A stretch of 64,000 nt of DNA, from contig NC_134515.1 of the NCBI RefSeq assembly GCF_027942865.1, forward strand, positions 31,052,449 to 31,116,448. The letters run 5' to 3'. Made by a program: the position numbers and the translations under genes. Position 1 is the first letter of the stretch. The number at the start of each line of letters is the position of its first letter. This document shows positions 1-12,704 of the stretch, in pieces. The stretch comes from Odontesthes bonariensis (taxonomy: Eukaryota; Chordata; Actinopteri; Atheriniformes; Atherinopsidae). The notes beneath the pieces were generated by a model. The model was not told the DNA's origin, did no database searches, and was given only the letters and a program-made list of their open reading frames with translations.

Positions 1-699
1 TCCTTTCCTAACTTTTTTTGATTGTCAAGGACTTTCAGAAATTTTCTAACACTCGACGGATGCTTCACATTCACGTCTTTCAAAATTAGAAATTGACGGG
101 GCTGACATTCTGACATATTTTGCACAGAAATGGTAGTTTTTTTTACTGTCAGAATCTTCAACCTAACATTTCTGTAACTAATCATAAGCACACGAGGCAT
201 CTGAAAGGAGAGGAGTCTGCGGCTCCTCTCCTTTCACCTTCACTTGCCATTTTAGAGCAGGACAGCGCGCTCTGTACTAGGCGTTGACGCACAACATTGG
301 TGGTTTGTTATGCTAGAGTGCACAATCCATCGCGGGTAACAGTGTGAAGAAGGTGTAGCGCTGGGAAAATGTAGGCAGTGACAACGACATGCTGTTGCAG
401 GACCCCGCATAATCTAAACGAGTTCATGTTAAAGTTCTTTATTTGCAAATATGTTGCGTTCTGTTCAGCATTAAGAAAAACAAACATTCTTTTGACCTCG
501 TTGGTGCACAACACTGCCGTTAGCAGATATTTATCACAGTCTAATCTTTTACCAACCTTGGATTTACAGCGATGACAAAATCCAGTGTAGGACCAAGGCC
601 GACACCTAGAAAGGGAGAATTACACTCATTATTTGGCTTTCTAAAAATGCATGGAACAAATTTGAATTCAAACATGTCTATGTCATTTCATCAGGTCAC
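1..699. other. Intron sequence of tmbim6
   Basis: This stretch lies between the tmbim6 exon at 700-820 and exons beyond the window. Nothing coding was recognised. It holds a 14-bp perfect inverted repeat at 202-236. AT-rich, with no recognised repeat family. Confidence 0.5.
202..236. repeat. Perfect short inverted repeat (hairpin)
   Basis: A 13-bp arm GAAAGGAGAGGAG at 203-215 is followed by a 7-nt loop and its exact complement at 223-235; one more base pair (202/236) closes it. One arm is purine-only and the other pyrimidine-only. No function is known to me. Confidence 0.8.
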
Positions 700-2560
700 C
701 TGTGAGGAAGGCAAATGCAGCCAGGATAGCCAGTCTCTTCTTCTCCGTCTCAGGGTTGTGTGGTGTCATGGCAAGCCAGAACATCATTCCCAGAGAGCCG
801 AGCACAGACAGCATTCCGCCCTATGACAAAGAGCACAGGGTAAGAATAGAGAAACACTATTACAGCCAAGACATAACAAACTCAGTTATTATGTTGATCA
901 TTACACCTAAATGTTGGAAATTTAATTGTTTTAGACATTATTTCAAGGTTAATACTACAAGAAGTGTTTCTTCTCTGGTGGGGTGCGTCACATGACTCGC
1001 ATTAAGTGTCATCATTAGCAACAATATAAGGCATCGCAAAGCAGCCAGCTTTTGACCACATTGATTGTGGGCTATAGTTAGGTACCCAAAAGTAGCTGTG
1101 AGTTTTTAATTAAAAAGAAAAATTTATGTTTTTATCAGTGATATTGTCTCCACAGTAGCAGAATAACCTTCATAATTGGTGCACTACCATATATCTGTTG
1201 TTTTCTGAGTACAAAGAGCCTAAATTGACTGTAATATTTCTTTATAAAAAAGGGACAAAGCAGATACACTACACTTATGACTGCAAGTGGCATAGCTGGT
1301 CCATTTAGTAGACCTTAACACAAACTTTGAATATAAAACATATAATTCATTTTACATATTCAAAATGGCTTGTATTGTAGAATAAAATGTCAACCATAAC
1401 AAAAGTTTTCTGCCACACAGATGTCAGTTTAAACTTTGTGTGGCTAAACAATACCTCAACTTGGTGACTTACCTGAGGAATAATATTTCTGACAGGATGG
1501 TGGGTTGAATAGTTCCAGTTTTTTCTTGATCTCAATAATCAACCTCTTCTCATCAATTTTACAAATATATTTAATAAATAACAACACTGCTATAAGAGCA
1601 GGGAAGAAAAAACATTTAAAACTAAGCTGGAAAAAGCTGTTTTTTTCAGGAGTGGTGACTCTTGAAAAATAGAAGTTACAAATTTTTTTTTTATATAAAT
1701 AATAATCATTTGTAAAAAAGCTTGAACAACAATTAAAAGCAATATTTCTCCCAAATTATTATTTTTTTCTTTATGGTGTCATGTTAAAACCATTGAAAAG
1801 AGTTTGCCATCAACTGTTGCTTCTTTAACTGTAAACCCCTATGAATAGAAGGAGAATGCTGGTGGCATGATTTCATATCCAAAGTACGACGCAAGAGAAC
1901 ACACAGCTTGCTCAGCTCAGTTTCACTTTTTCTTGAGGCTGCCATTTTAACATGACGCACATATCGAAGCACAGATGCTCAGTGTTGATAATGTTCATGA
2001 TGTTAAGAATGGTAACCTCACACAATTGCCTGATTTTCAGTATTTCTGACAGTAATTTTCAGAAAAACCCACACGACCATGTGTTTCACCAGTTAGGCAA
2101 TGATCTAATACAATATCTTAACAAATCAAAGTTAAACTGGTAAAATTAGCCAATGAGGCACACTTGACTGTAAACCCTCTAACATGTTAATAAGAAGGAA
2201 TATAGAATAGTTTCAAACATAAAAGCTCATATTCAGCTCGATGGTCACCATCTACACCAATATCACAAGATCCATCTGTACAGGTAGACTTTTTTTGGCA
2301 TCACCTGTAAGATGCGTGTGACGACATGAACGTAGGAGCCAGCAGCCGCCACAAACATGCAAACAGCTAAGCTGGAGTAGACATTCTTCAAGTGAACCTG
2401 GGTGGAGTGCGATCTGAAAAAAAGATAACAATGAACAAGGCATGAGAGATGGAAACAAGAGTTAAAGCAGTGCCATGCATCAAATCTGCTGTGTGCTTAC
2501 GTACATTTGGGAGAACCTGAAGAGCGCATCAAAGTTGATGTTGCGGTCAAAGACATTCAT
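700..2560 (-). CDS. tmbim6: Transmembrane BAX inhibitor motif protein 6 (Bax inhibitor-1), 5' coding exons, partial
   Basis: ER-membrane protein of the Bax inhibitor-1 family that restrains ER-stress cell death and leaks calcium from the ER. Three coding exons are visible: 2505-2560 (start codon 2558-2560), 2305-2413 and 700-820, all with GT-AG borders and phases that join without a break, giving the first 95 residues of a protein normally about 237 long. The product begins [16 protein letters not shown] and continues through a first membrane segment containing [19 protein letters not shown], then [20 protein letters not shown] and [15 protein letters not shown], which I recognise as the BI-1 N-terminal half. 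The start is fixed by the family N-terminus. The donor after exon 2 is the GTACGT at 2504-2499 rather than the overlapping GTAAGC, because only it restores frame. Remaining exons must lie left of position 1; none was seen in 1-690. Confidence 0.93.
821..2304. other. Intron 3 of tmbim6
   Basis: Spliced-out sequence between two confirmed exons. AT-rich. No coding similarity or recognisable mobile element was seen. Confidence 0.6.
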
Positions 2561-2584
2561 GATGAAAACAAGAAATGGAGATCT

Positions 2585-4056
2585 GAAGAGATTTTATGAT
2601 CCAACAATGTCCCCTGTGAACATTAAAGCAAACAAAAGCTAAGCTATGACAATTCATTCAAAAACTTTATTTAAAAACTTTATAGCAACTTCACAATCTT
2701 TATATTTTACACACATTTATTTTAATTTAATTGTGGAGTGAGAGAACTATGTGTTTTCCATAACAATAGCCTGAAGATTACATCATTCTTGATTGTACAC
2801 AGCATCATTCTATTTACAAAGCACAGTATTTGTTGCTGGTGGTGATAAAGTTATGTATGTGCACAGAGAACAGTGCAAAGACTAAGGGAGAGGAATGAAG
2901 TACGTTTGCTAAAAGAAATGCAGCTCCAATGCTCTATAATGCATGCAAAACCAGATCCAGATGTCACACAAAAAGCTGTTACATGTAAGATTAGAGATTT
3001 TATCCTTGTTTGACAGAAGAGGATCATATAAAAGCAGCTATGTCAACTTGAGGTAAAGAATTGACAAAACTTTCAAGTTTATCCTACTTTAAAATCACTT
3101 AAGTTTGAGTCACTGCTCACAAATGCAAAACGTTTTTAATTTTTTTTTTAAATTAAATACATTTTTCTGTGCTATTCAATGTTTTATCAAGATGTTATTT
3201 TTTCCAAACAGAGCAATTCAAACCATTCTTGTATTTTCTTTGAATTCATGTATTTTTTTCATATCGCAAATTATTTTTGTAGAAAAGTGTATTGCACAAT
3301 TGTTTTCCCCTTATCAGTGCAGCCGTCCGTCACACCGTTTAATTGGTCATATTCTTTTCAGAAGAACTTTGAAGTTATGCTAAATTTTCTAATAAAAATT
3401 ACACATTAAATCACTTAAGTGTATACGGTCAATAATAATGGTTAAATTTTCAAATAATCAACATATCGGTACAGACCATTCTATTAAATAAACACATATA
3501 AATGTTAATCTTAGCTACAACAAATAGCTACAACCTAGAGCATATTTTTGAACTGAGAGCTTTCACTTATTATTCCTAACACAAAACCGCAGCTTCAACT
3601 GGCACTAAAGTTACCTGAAAGTTAATGACTTACAACATCAACTTGTACTACAGATTAGCCTTAAATGGCAAGGATTGGTTAGCATGACAAGCTAACAAGC
3701 TGTTTTGACAACGGGCTACCAACTGGTGCGAATGTTAAAACACATAACTTGCATGAACATTTTAAAAACAACAACAGTTATTCATACATAGCTACGCTTG
3801 TAAAAACAAAATGTTTAAAAAAAAACAAAAAAAAAAACGATATTTCAATTTTTAAAAAGGCAACGGCAAGCTAAACCTGTGTTGAGACACTTGTGAATAG
3901 CTAACGTTGCTAACCAGAGAGCGTTAAATAATGAGCAGCTTGGCTAGCTAACGACTGCTCGTCTGTCAACAAACTCGACGTATCTCGACGCCAGAAAAGC
4001 TGGTAACGCCAAAGCCACCATTAACTCAACAAACCGATAAAACCACACATACTTAC
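2585..4056. other. Intron 1 of tmbim6
   Basis: AT-rich sequence between the noncoding first exon and the start-codon exon. Short open frames here have no recognisable protein similarity. Confidence 0.5.
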
Positions 4057-4130
4057 GTTTCGTCTCCGGCCTGTTCGGTTGCTCTATTTCACTGACACAG
4101 TTTGTTAACAATCCAGTACGTGTCAGTCAG
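4057..4130 (-). other. tmbim6: Putative noncoding first exon and promoter of tmbim6
   Basis: A GTAAGT donor on the minus strand at 4056-4051 follows a CpG-containing stretch, about 1.5 kb upstream of the start-codon exon. The start-codon exon has an acceptor AG at 2584-2583 and a short 5' UTR, so a separate noncoding first exon is required, and such an exon is usual in this gene. The upper edge (transcription start) is a guess from where the GC-richer sequence ends. No TATA box was seen. Confidence 0.55.
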
Positions 4131-4844
4131 CTCAAGTCAGCCTGCTGATGTCACCATGGAAACGCCCAGAAGTCTGTACAGCGTATAACCTTTGTGAAAT
4201 TCATGGAATTAGCACGATTTTTCTTGGCTGTTCGTGGAGTTAACTCAGATGCTTATTTATTACATTGCTGCTGTGTGTTTGACCAAATTAGTTGTAAAAA
4301 ACCGCTGACTGCCGAAGTGTTTTTATATTAAGATGCACTTCCTGGTGTGTCACTGAGTAATCTCCCAGTACACCTAAAATGGCCGACCTCAAACTTGGCT
4401 ACCTCCACAAATTCTGCCTCGTTAGAATAAAATAAATACAGGACTAACGTAATTTAGGTGTAGGAGTGAAACTCAAGTACAGAACCCCTTAATTTCAGTT
4501 AAGATAGTTTTATCTCGATATTATATGCCGTTGTGTCAAACCCGTCTAACTCATTTTACTTAATCTTGGTTGCGACACCAAATTAATGTTGTAAACACAT
4601 GCCTACTGGTTTAAGAAGTTTTGGGATATTTTTTAGTAAGGCCTTATTGTACTCTTTGCAGGTAGAGGCCTAGTAAATTACATTTAGTAACTCCGAGGTG
4701 TGACAGAAACCTTAATGTGAAGTGATATGATTTAAATATCACAACAAAAAGCATGTATAATGATAAATGAGAACACAGAGCAAAGGCGTTCTTTGTATGT
4801 ATGTAAATGTAGTTCCTATGTGTCAATGGAAAAAAACATACAAG
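4131..4844. other. Intergenic gap between tmbim6 and ctdsp2
   Basis: About 0.7 kb between the tmbim6 5' end and the inferred ctdsp2 poly(A) site. A tiny open frame begins at 4379 on the plus strand (MADLKLGYLHK) but lacks a family match or splice continuation. Nothing else was identified. Confidence 0.5.
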
Positions 4845-6470
4845 CAATGTAAAATATAAACAAATTTTATTTTAATATGAAAACTGGCAGCTCCTTTTAG
4901 ACTTTTGGTCAAATCAGGTACAAAAAATGAGCTTCTGACATTTTTACCTCCAACACAAAAGTGTGACTTTAAAACAAATACTTTTGGTCATTACAAATGA
5001 GGCATTTTCATTGTCATATTTTACTAGTCAACATGCAGGCAATAAGAGCATCAAACATAAAGATCATAGAAAAACCATACTACCAGGAAAACATAACCCC
5101 ACGAAAAATATTGTACTGATTTTCAAATGACAAAAATGTATTCTTGCACAACTGTTTCACAGGTTTACATCTGTGGATTTGCTTTAACTTCACACGTTTG
5201 TGAATGTTCATTAACAGTGAAAGAAAAGTATGTTATTTAGGCACCATTAAACACAGAAGGCAAGCTTCAATGCAGGAAAAATTGATTTCAATACAAAATG
5301 TTGAGCATTAAGAAGTACTGGACAATTAAAAGCTTTTGGCCAATAAATATAAAAAAACAAAAAACAAACCCACGTAAGCATGATTCGAAATATCAAATTT
5401 GATAGTTTCAAGTGTTGCACTGCAAGTACCACAGCCACTGGCATTACACTCGCTCTTGACAGTGTTGTCTCATGCTCAGCATGATACATCATGCATGTGT
5501 AGGTCTATAAATCTCAGTTCAGGCAGAACACTATTCTCTGTCCCAATTTCAAAGGCACAGTTTTTAACTTTCAGCACTGTCAATATCAAACAAGTACAAG
5601 TTATTTGTCATATAAAAAGAAAGACACAGTAACAAATGAACTATTATATTTGACTGAAAACCATCCTATGTGCCAACATGTCCAGTGTGTCTATTTTCAA
5701 TTGACAATCCAAAACAATATTTGCCCTGTTTATCTACCTTTTAACCAATATCAATCTAAACACTAATGATTTATATTGCATGTTCTGTAGAAATTTTCTT
5801 CATAGTACAAATAAGTAAAATATGCTTTTGTTTGATGCTTATTTACAGGTAAATAAGGCTACAGTAATGTGTTCTGCTGACAGCAAATGGACTGGCTACT
5901 CTTGAGTAACTGTTCAAATTATGACAGAGCTGGGTTGCATAGAGGAACCTTGTTTACCATTTGAAAATAGATTTCCTTATAAAAAGAAATCAAATGTATA
6001 AAAATTGATGGAAGATTTAAAAAAAAAGAGCTGATGTTTGTTTGTTTTTTCTTTGTTGTTGTTCCTAAAAGGCACAGAAATAAAAAAAATTCAATATCCA
6101 AAGTCAAGTCAGGGCAGGCAGTTTTCTGCTTTGGCAAAAGAACCACTTTAACTTTCATACTAATGTTCATACTCAAGCGACTGTGATAGGAATGCTTTGG
6201 TTGTTTTCAGCTCATTGTAGTTAGACTTTCAATAAGTGGTTGTCAACATTGTTAACGCTGAGGTCCACAGAAAAGGCCTCAGAGTTTTTAAATCTAGAGT
6301 TTCAGTTTAACCAAAGAAGCAGAAAGGAATTCCCTTTCTGCATGCTAATAATATTTGATGAAACAAAGGATTCGAGGCAGAGGCCGTGACATCACAATCT
6401 GGAAACTCTACTCTATTTGAATAAGTCACAGAAAGGATCTCGAACTCCAGTCGAGCAGGCCCATCTCGAG
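4845..6470 (-). other. ctdsp2: Inferred long 3' UTR of ctdsp2
   Basis: The stretch follows the ctdsp2 stop codon (6471-6473) without a recognisable exon. It contains an AATAAA on the minus strand at 4871-4866, the best candidate poly(A) signal. A long 3' UTR is typical of this gene in vertebrates. The end point is inferred from the hexamer only, and transcript data could move it. Confidence 0.45.
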
Positions 6471-9400
6471 CTAATGTCCACGAAGTTGGTCCAGCCGAGT
6501 GTAAACGTTATCAGCTTGGCTTAGCTCCTCAAACACAGGCAGAAGGTTGAGGAGTTCAGCATCGTCCACATCGTCAAACCATGACACCACAGGAACCTGA
6601 AAGAGAAAAAATCCTTCATTAATTAAAAATATATATCTATATCTATAGATAGATAGATATAGACATGTAGTGGATTTTCAAGTTCAGAACCAAAGGGATC
6701 TTAAATATAACTTGTTTGCAGACTATAAAAAATGAGTAAAAAACAATAATTGCCAGGGTTCTGCCACTCAAATGAGAGGGTTTGTTGCGTTCTTTGTTTT
6801 TACGTCATTATTCCATTATTGCTTGGACAAAATAAAACTGGAAAATTTTTTAATGGTTCTGAGAATTCATAGCATAAAATTTGTGTTTCTCTTGCGTTGC
6901 TTTACAAACAAATCAGGTGAAATAAAGAAGGACCGAGCCAACTAACTTCCTAAAAACTACCGACCAATTTGACTCTTTTCATGCTCTTCATTTTTTCCTC
7001 TCATGATCAACCAGTTTTTGATCATGAACTTATCTCACATTACAAGAATTTCTTGACCAGACACAAGTCCAAAAGCAACAGAGTCTTTTTGAAAGGTCTA
7101 TATTATTTCTACAACATCAACCATTCCTTTTTCCGAATGAGAGTTTACGTCATTTCTAAAAGAGTTGGGTAAAAACTCACAGCATTATTAGGGTGGAAGA
7201 TGTAGGAGGAAGGTGAGTTGTCCAGAATTAGGGTTTTGTGAAGGTCTCTGCCCAGGCGGCTCAAATCTTTCACATAACAGCCCTGATGGAATACGCAAGA
7301 TTCCCGAAATAGCCGGGCGCGGAATACACCATACTGATCCAGCAGGTCAGTCACTGGGTCTGCATACTGATGGAGGATTGGTGAGCAAGTGAGGAGGGAC
7401 AAGTTAATCAAGCAATTTCAACAAACTCTACACATCTTTCCAATGGCAGACTGAAGGAGGAAAAAAATCAATTAAACAAACTCGTTCATAGGCTGCACTT
7501 GCTAATCCAAAATTCAAGTTGGTTCCTGCGGTCATTCCTACATTCTTCAAAAATCTTTCTGTATAAGCTGTTGCATGTGTGTTTGTGTAGTGTCATATAT
7601 ATTTTTTTTATTTTGCTTAGGTTTCCACTTCTCCTACGTAAGCAAGCTTGTTTTTAAGGAAATATCCAGCCTGGGCTGAGAGAGAGCGGAACGACATTAA
7701 TCATTAAACAATTCGTGCTCACGCTTGCTGAAGAAAACCATCAATCTATTTTAGCATCCATTCCAGTACCTTAGCAAGACTGGCTGTAAACAGCACACAT
7801 TCAAACAGTTCTCCCATTCTTTGCAGGAACTCATCCACAAACGGCCTCTTCAGCACATACACCTGTGAAGCAGACGGGATGTCAGTAAACATTAAAGTGT
7901 CGTTCCATTCTCTTTACATTTGTATCATTTTCAAAGGTTAGCTGCTTATGGCCAGTTCCTGAAACAAGTAATCAAGAATAGGCCGTGCCAGTGTTAACCA
8001 GCCTATCCTGGATTACTTGAACCAGGCAAAGGCCCACGGAGGATTCCTTTCATACACGTAGGTTCCAAGGAATCATATTTCTGAGTTAATTACATTTCCA
8101 CATGTCGATTAGAGATGTTCTCCACTAGATAAAAACAAATGATCTAGTACATCATGGTTCAAGAGTATTTTTTTTCAACATCTTCTTCACATATCCTGTT
8201 CCATATTTTGTCACTTATTAAAAGCATTTTAGCCAAAATTGCTTTTCTTGCTGATGCATCCACTTCTACCTGTGCGTTCTTGTTCATTATCTGGCCACTA
8301 GAGGGCTCTGCACACCCATCTTTTAAAACCTGTCTGACCAGCTACAAGACACATCCCTGTTCAGCTCAGCAAAGACTGCAAACGCATCAACATACATACA
8401 CAAACACAACCCACTCTGTCCACTGCAACAAACACAACAGCTTACCTGGTGTGTGGTCCCCTCTATCTCCACCGGAACAATGAAGTCCGCATTACTAATA
8501 GGCTGCAGGGGGAACACAGAGGGAGATGGTTGGCATGCTCACTCACATGAGCCACGGTGTGTAGACTCACATAGCATTACGTAACAACTGAGCAGTAAGA
8601 AGCCGACTCCTCACTGCTGCCATAAATCACAGAGCATAACCAATACAAACTAAATAACATTCATTTGATGCTCCTCCAACATGTGGTAGTTTTTGCACAG
8701 AAACTTTCACAGATTTGTAAAGAATCCCAGCAGAAACACATAAAGGGCCATTGATCTTCAAGCTTTGTTTTTCACCCAATCATGCTGTCCATGTTGATGC
8801 TTCAGAGACCATGGAAGCAACATAAAGAAAGAGATGGAAGGGAATCCTAGTGTTAGTACCTTGAATGAACTGTGCACCAGAGTCTCATCCAGGTCTATGA
8901 CCACACATATCTTTCCTTGATCCTGGGACTCCACCTCAGGCAGGAGGCTGGCTTCAGATTGCTGAGGAGACACACAAAGACTTTTCTTAATGTCAAGAAC
9001 ACAACACACAAAAGTCATTTCCGTTATCTGCGCTGTGTGAACAGCTAAGGAGCTTTTGCAGTAATTCATAGAAAAATTAAATCTGGGTCAATTGATTATA
9101 TTTGGGAATCTAGATTAAATTGGTGTTAAGGAGGCAAATCGAGATAAAGAAGTATATTTACTGTCACAGCTCTGGAGTTGTACATATTTGGATTATTTAT
9201 ATAGTTTATCATAACTCCCAAATGTATCTTCTCATACTCAACAGGAATTCACCCGTTTTAAAATTCACAATAATTTCAATAATCACACTTTCAGACATCA
9301 AGTGTTTCCCTTTTGTTGTTTTTTAAAACATGTATTCTAAGCTCTTTATATATAAAGTCAAGATGAAATTAATTATTAATATATTACATAACAGGAGTAG

Positions 9401-12400
9401 CTTATCTTCTGGGAAGGCAAATTAAGATTGAGAAAGATGCAAGTATTGAGCAAAAAAAACAAAACAATAAACCCAAAGCAGCAAAGTTCCACTAAAGCCA
9501 GTGTTTTATCTGCTTTCCTTTTATTGGAAGCCCGCTACGCTATAATCAGACTTGTGGCTGCAGGTTCCTGTTAGTTACTGATGCTAGAGGACATCCTCTA
9601 CATGAACAAACATGGTACCTCATTAAAATGCTCCAAACACGAAACTGAGAACCAAATCAGCCTGACAGCATTCACTAGTGTGGCCTGCAGTGTGCAGCAG
9701 GCACTAACAACTTTTTTTCAATTCCATCTCAGCAAATATAATATAGAATTCTCAGCTCGCTTTATCTCTTTACCCTACAGCAGTCACTGTCCTTCTTGGG
9801 GAATCAAGTGTGAATATCTAAGGGATTTCATATCCCCAGACATTTGTGGTAAGTTCTCAAAACGCTAACAGCTGGTGCACCAGTGGTTTTAGTCCAAAAA
9901 AACCCAACGCTTGATGACAATCAGCACATTTTTACAGCATCATGATCTCTGTTTATTCGCACATATGGCCAAACTATTCAAACGCCATCTCTTTATGGCA
10001 AGTAGTGTGTGTGTGGGGGAGAAGTCAAATTGTAAATAAACAAAACAAAACAAAAAAAAGCCAGCTGAGGTCTTCAGGTTGTTTTCAGCCATGTGAAACA
10101 CTAGTGTTACCTTGACAACCGTCCCATTTTCCTGTGTCTCCACCAAGGCCTGCTGCGAAGGTGGTGGTGGTGGTGGCAGTGGTTTGGGGCCATCCTGAGC
10201 TTGGATGCAACAGAAGAGGGCTTTGAAGATGTTACAACTCCGAGGCTGTTTGAGCGCAGAGCGACTCACCTGGCCTGCTGAGCACAGAAAAAGAGAAACT
10301 TTCATGAGAAAACTCTCCAAACTAAGTGGAGCCTTAAATTACATCCCACAACTCACGTCAGCATGTACACTTATTTTCACAAAAGAATATATTGATACAA
10401 ATTTTCAGAAAAAGAGAGGACATGCTTTTAAAGGAAATTCAGGATAATTTGAGAAAGTTTTTTTCTAGAATAAGCTTCCCTTTTCCCAAAGGCACCGTCC
10501 ATCTATCACCAGGGATGGCAAAGCCAACACATGAAATCTGTTTTTAATGCGCCTACCGCCGCGGCTGGAAATGGCTGGTACATGTTATATAATCTCAGAG
10601 GGCGGGAAAACCCACACTTTTCAGCAGTACCTTCAGCAAAAAAAACAAAAAAACAAAAACAAAACAAAACTCGACAAAAAAAATCCAACCATTTCAAAAA
10701 CCAGGACCTTTCGGGGCTGCCTGAAGCCAGCCAGAGCAGTCAGATGGGCAGCCAGAGGAGTCAGATGGGCAGCCAGAGCAGTCAGAGAAGCAGATAAAGC
10801 AAGTCACACCTCAGTGGTCTGTGCAGGTCTTTGATCAGCCACCATGCAGATGAGTGTCCCGGGCCCATGCAACACCTATGCCACAGCCAAACAAAAGGGA
10901 GGAAAGCAATCTTCCAAGTCCCTGTCCAGTTTATTTTGGAAAAGGACTTCAGAATCTAAATCTTTAGACACCATTTCATTCTAGTTCATACACTCTCAGT
11001 CTGTGCAGTGCCAGACAACTGCATACTCAACGATTCACTCATTTTATTTTTTTTTTAACTTACATTGTCCGAGCTAATCCTCATTGCTCTGAAGTCATAA
11101 TGCATACACGACAACAATCCCGTTACACAACTCCTTGTTTGAGGCACAAAGGACACTGGATCTCGATTTGGTAACGACTTTATAGAATATGTTTAAGATG
11201 ACCCCACAGAAATAAAGCACGCTGCGTTATTTCTGTAATGAATAAATGAGGGTCCTTAAGGCATGCAAATCAGCCATCAGATTTCAAGAGGAGGATCATA
11301 TTGGCCATGTATGACATAACACAGTTAGAAGTCGCCCTCGTATGAAATGAAGGGAGGATTAATCTCGCAGAGGTTTATCAATGGCAGCAAGATAAATCCA
11401 CACTGCAGATACATCACTTAAAAACCCACCCAAAACCCGCGCGGCAAAGATGGGTACATTGCACACACTTTGAGTCATTTTAACAGCCCGAGGCAAAACA
11501 CACACACAAACAGCCTCACATCACGCACGATGTTAACCACCGAGAGGTTGAACGAGAGAGCAGAGCCTCGTTCAAGTCGGAGCAAAGTGTGCAAACAACG
11601 GAATCTTTGAAACGGCGCTACAATGGGCGTGCGCAGAGGGGTGTGTTTGTGCATTCCGCTGTCAACAGCGCGGCACCTGGCAGTGCTGCACAGCCCCGCT
11701 GTATAACCAACGAGCACCTTGTACTCCTTTACACCCACCTGAGGTAGAACATGTGACATAACGCAAAACCAGAGCCCGCTCTGTTTGTCTCATTTATTCA
11801 ACCAAACGGGGAAAATCATGCGCATCGGTCGTTCGGTTGGCACGCGCGCTGATTTGTGACCACCATCGTTCAAAAACGTGAGAACACACGTACAGAAAAA
11901 AAATAAGGAAAAAAATAATAATCTGGGTTTGGTGTACAGTATGACGGTGCTGCCTGTGGCGACTCCTCAGTACCTGATAGTAAAATGGGGGGTGAGACTG
12001 ACTAACAGGGCACTTTGGGGCTGACCATGATGACCAGCAGCACTGCAATCTGGAAAAAAACTCAACAGCACATGTACAGAGACTCCACTGGTTTGCACAG
12101 CATCGCAGAAAGAGGCAAACAGGATCAACAATAGTTATGCTCTGGATGGCAAACCCACCGCGTAATGGAGACTGTGAACTTACACCTCAGCAGGAATCAT
12201 TTATCTCCGGGAAAGCAGCAGAGGGGGGGGGGGGGCAACACAATTATATGCCTTGGAATGTAAAACTAGTGCTAAATGTCTTCAACTATGTCTTAGCATT
12301 TGGTGTTTTTCAGCAGATCACAGAATGAAAAGAAATAACTTCACGGCTTTTTAGCCAAATATCGGTAGAAAATGAGCACGTTGAGATTGTTTTGTGGCTC

Positions 12401-12704
12401 TAACTGCACGAGATGCTGTAAGGATCAAATGGAAATGTTACAGACGCGCTTGATAAATGCCAAAACAAGGCAATGCGCTCCGAGATCGCGCGCAGCCAGA
12501 GTACGCAACCTTCATCTGTCAAGTAAATGGGCGCACTACAAGATCTCTCAAAACACTTGCTTGCTGTTCAGGAAAAAAAAAACCAAGTAGCGATATCAAC
12601 CCGCGCGTAAAAGGGTACCAAAGCAAAGAATATCCCAGTTTACCTGTTTTCGGTAACACTTGTACGTCTTCTTTCTGCACTTGTGTGATAACAGAACTTT
12701 CCAT
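6471..12704 (-). CDS. ctdsp2: CTD small phosphatase 2 (SCP2), complete
   Basis: Nuclear HAD-family phosphatase that removes phosphate from serine 5 of the RNA polymerase II C-terminal repeat and takes part in silencing neuronal genes. Seven coding exons were read: 12644-12704, 10111-10274, 8860-8961, 8446-8502, 7770-7862, 7181-7366 and 6471-6596; all have GT-AG borders and consistent phases, giving 262 residues (human CTDSP2 271, CTDSP1 261). The catalytic DLDETLVH (DxDxT) lies near residues 98-105. Downstream are [56 protein letters not shown] and [14 protein letters not shown]. The short N-terminal part carries the cysteine pair NIFKALFCC, typical of membrane-tethered SCPs, then a proline-rich linker (residues about 47-60). 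The catalytic half matches CTDSP2 better than CTDSP1, although the N-terminus MESSVITQ looks CTDSP1-like. The intronic mir-26a of the 26a-2 type supports ctdsp2. Confidence 0.95.
7944..8038 (-). ncRNA. mir26a: microRNA mir-26a hairpin (mir-26a-2 type)
   Basis: On the minus strand, 8021-8000 reads exactly as mature miR-26a-5p (seed UCAAGUA) and 7982-7961 reads exactly as the miR-26a-2 3p strand. The two pair as a stem with a loop of about 17 nt, and flanking bases extend the stem. It lies in the intron between ctdsp2 exons 4 and 5 (7863-8445), in the same orientation. This is the conserved arrangement in vertebrates, where mir-26 family members sit in CTDSP introns and are made from the host transcript. 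Known targets of the family include cell-cycle genes and the host gene pathway. Hairpin outer limits are approximate. Confidence 0.96.
10722..10796. repeat. Short tandem repeat, GCAGCCAGAG/CAGTCAGATGG units
   Basis: Imperfect copies of an approximately 21-bp unit (GGCAGCCAGAGCAGTCAGAT type) are repeated three times within ctdsp2 intron 1. A minisatellite; no function inferred. Confidence 0.65.

Noticed and set aside
4379..4435. Small plus-strand frame MADLKLGYLHK near the tmbim6 promoter, candidate divergent gene
   Set aside because: Ends after 18 codons, no donor site in frame, no recognised homologue.
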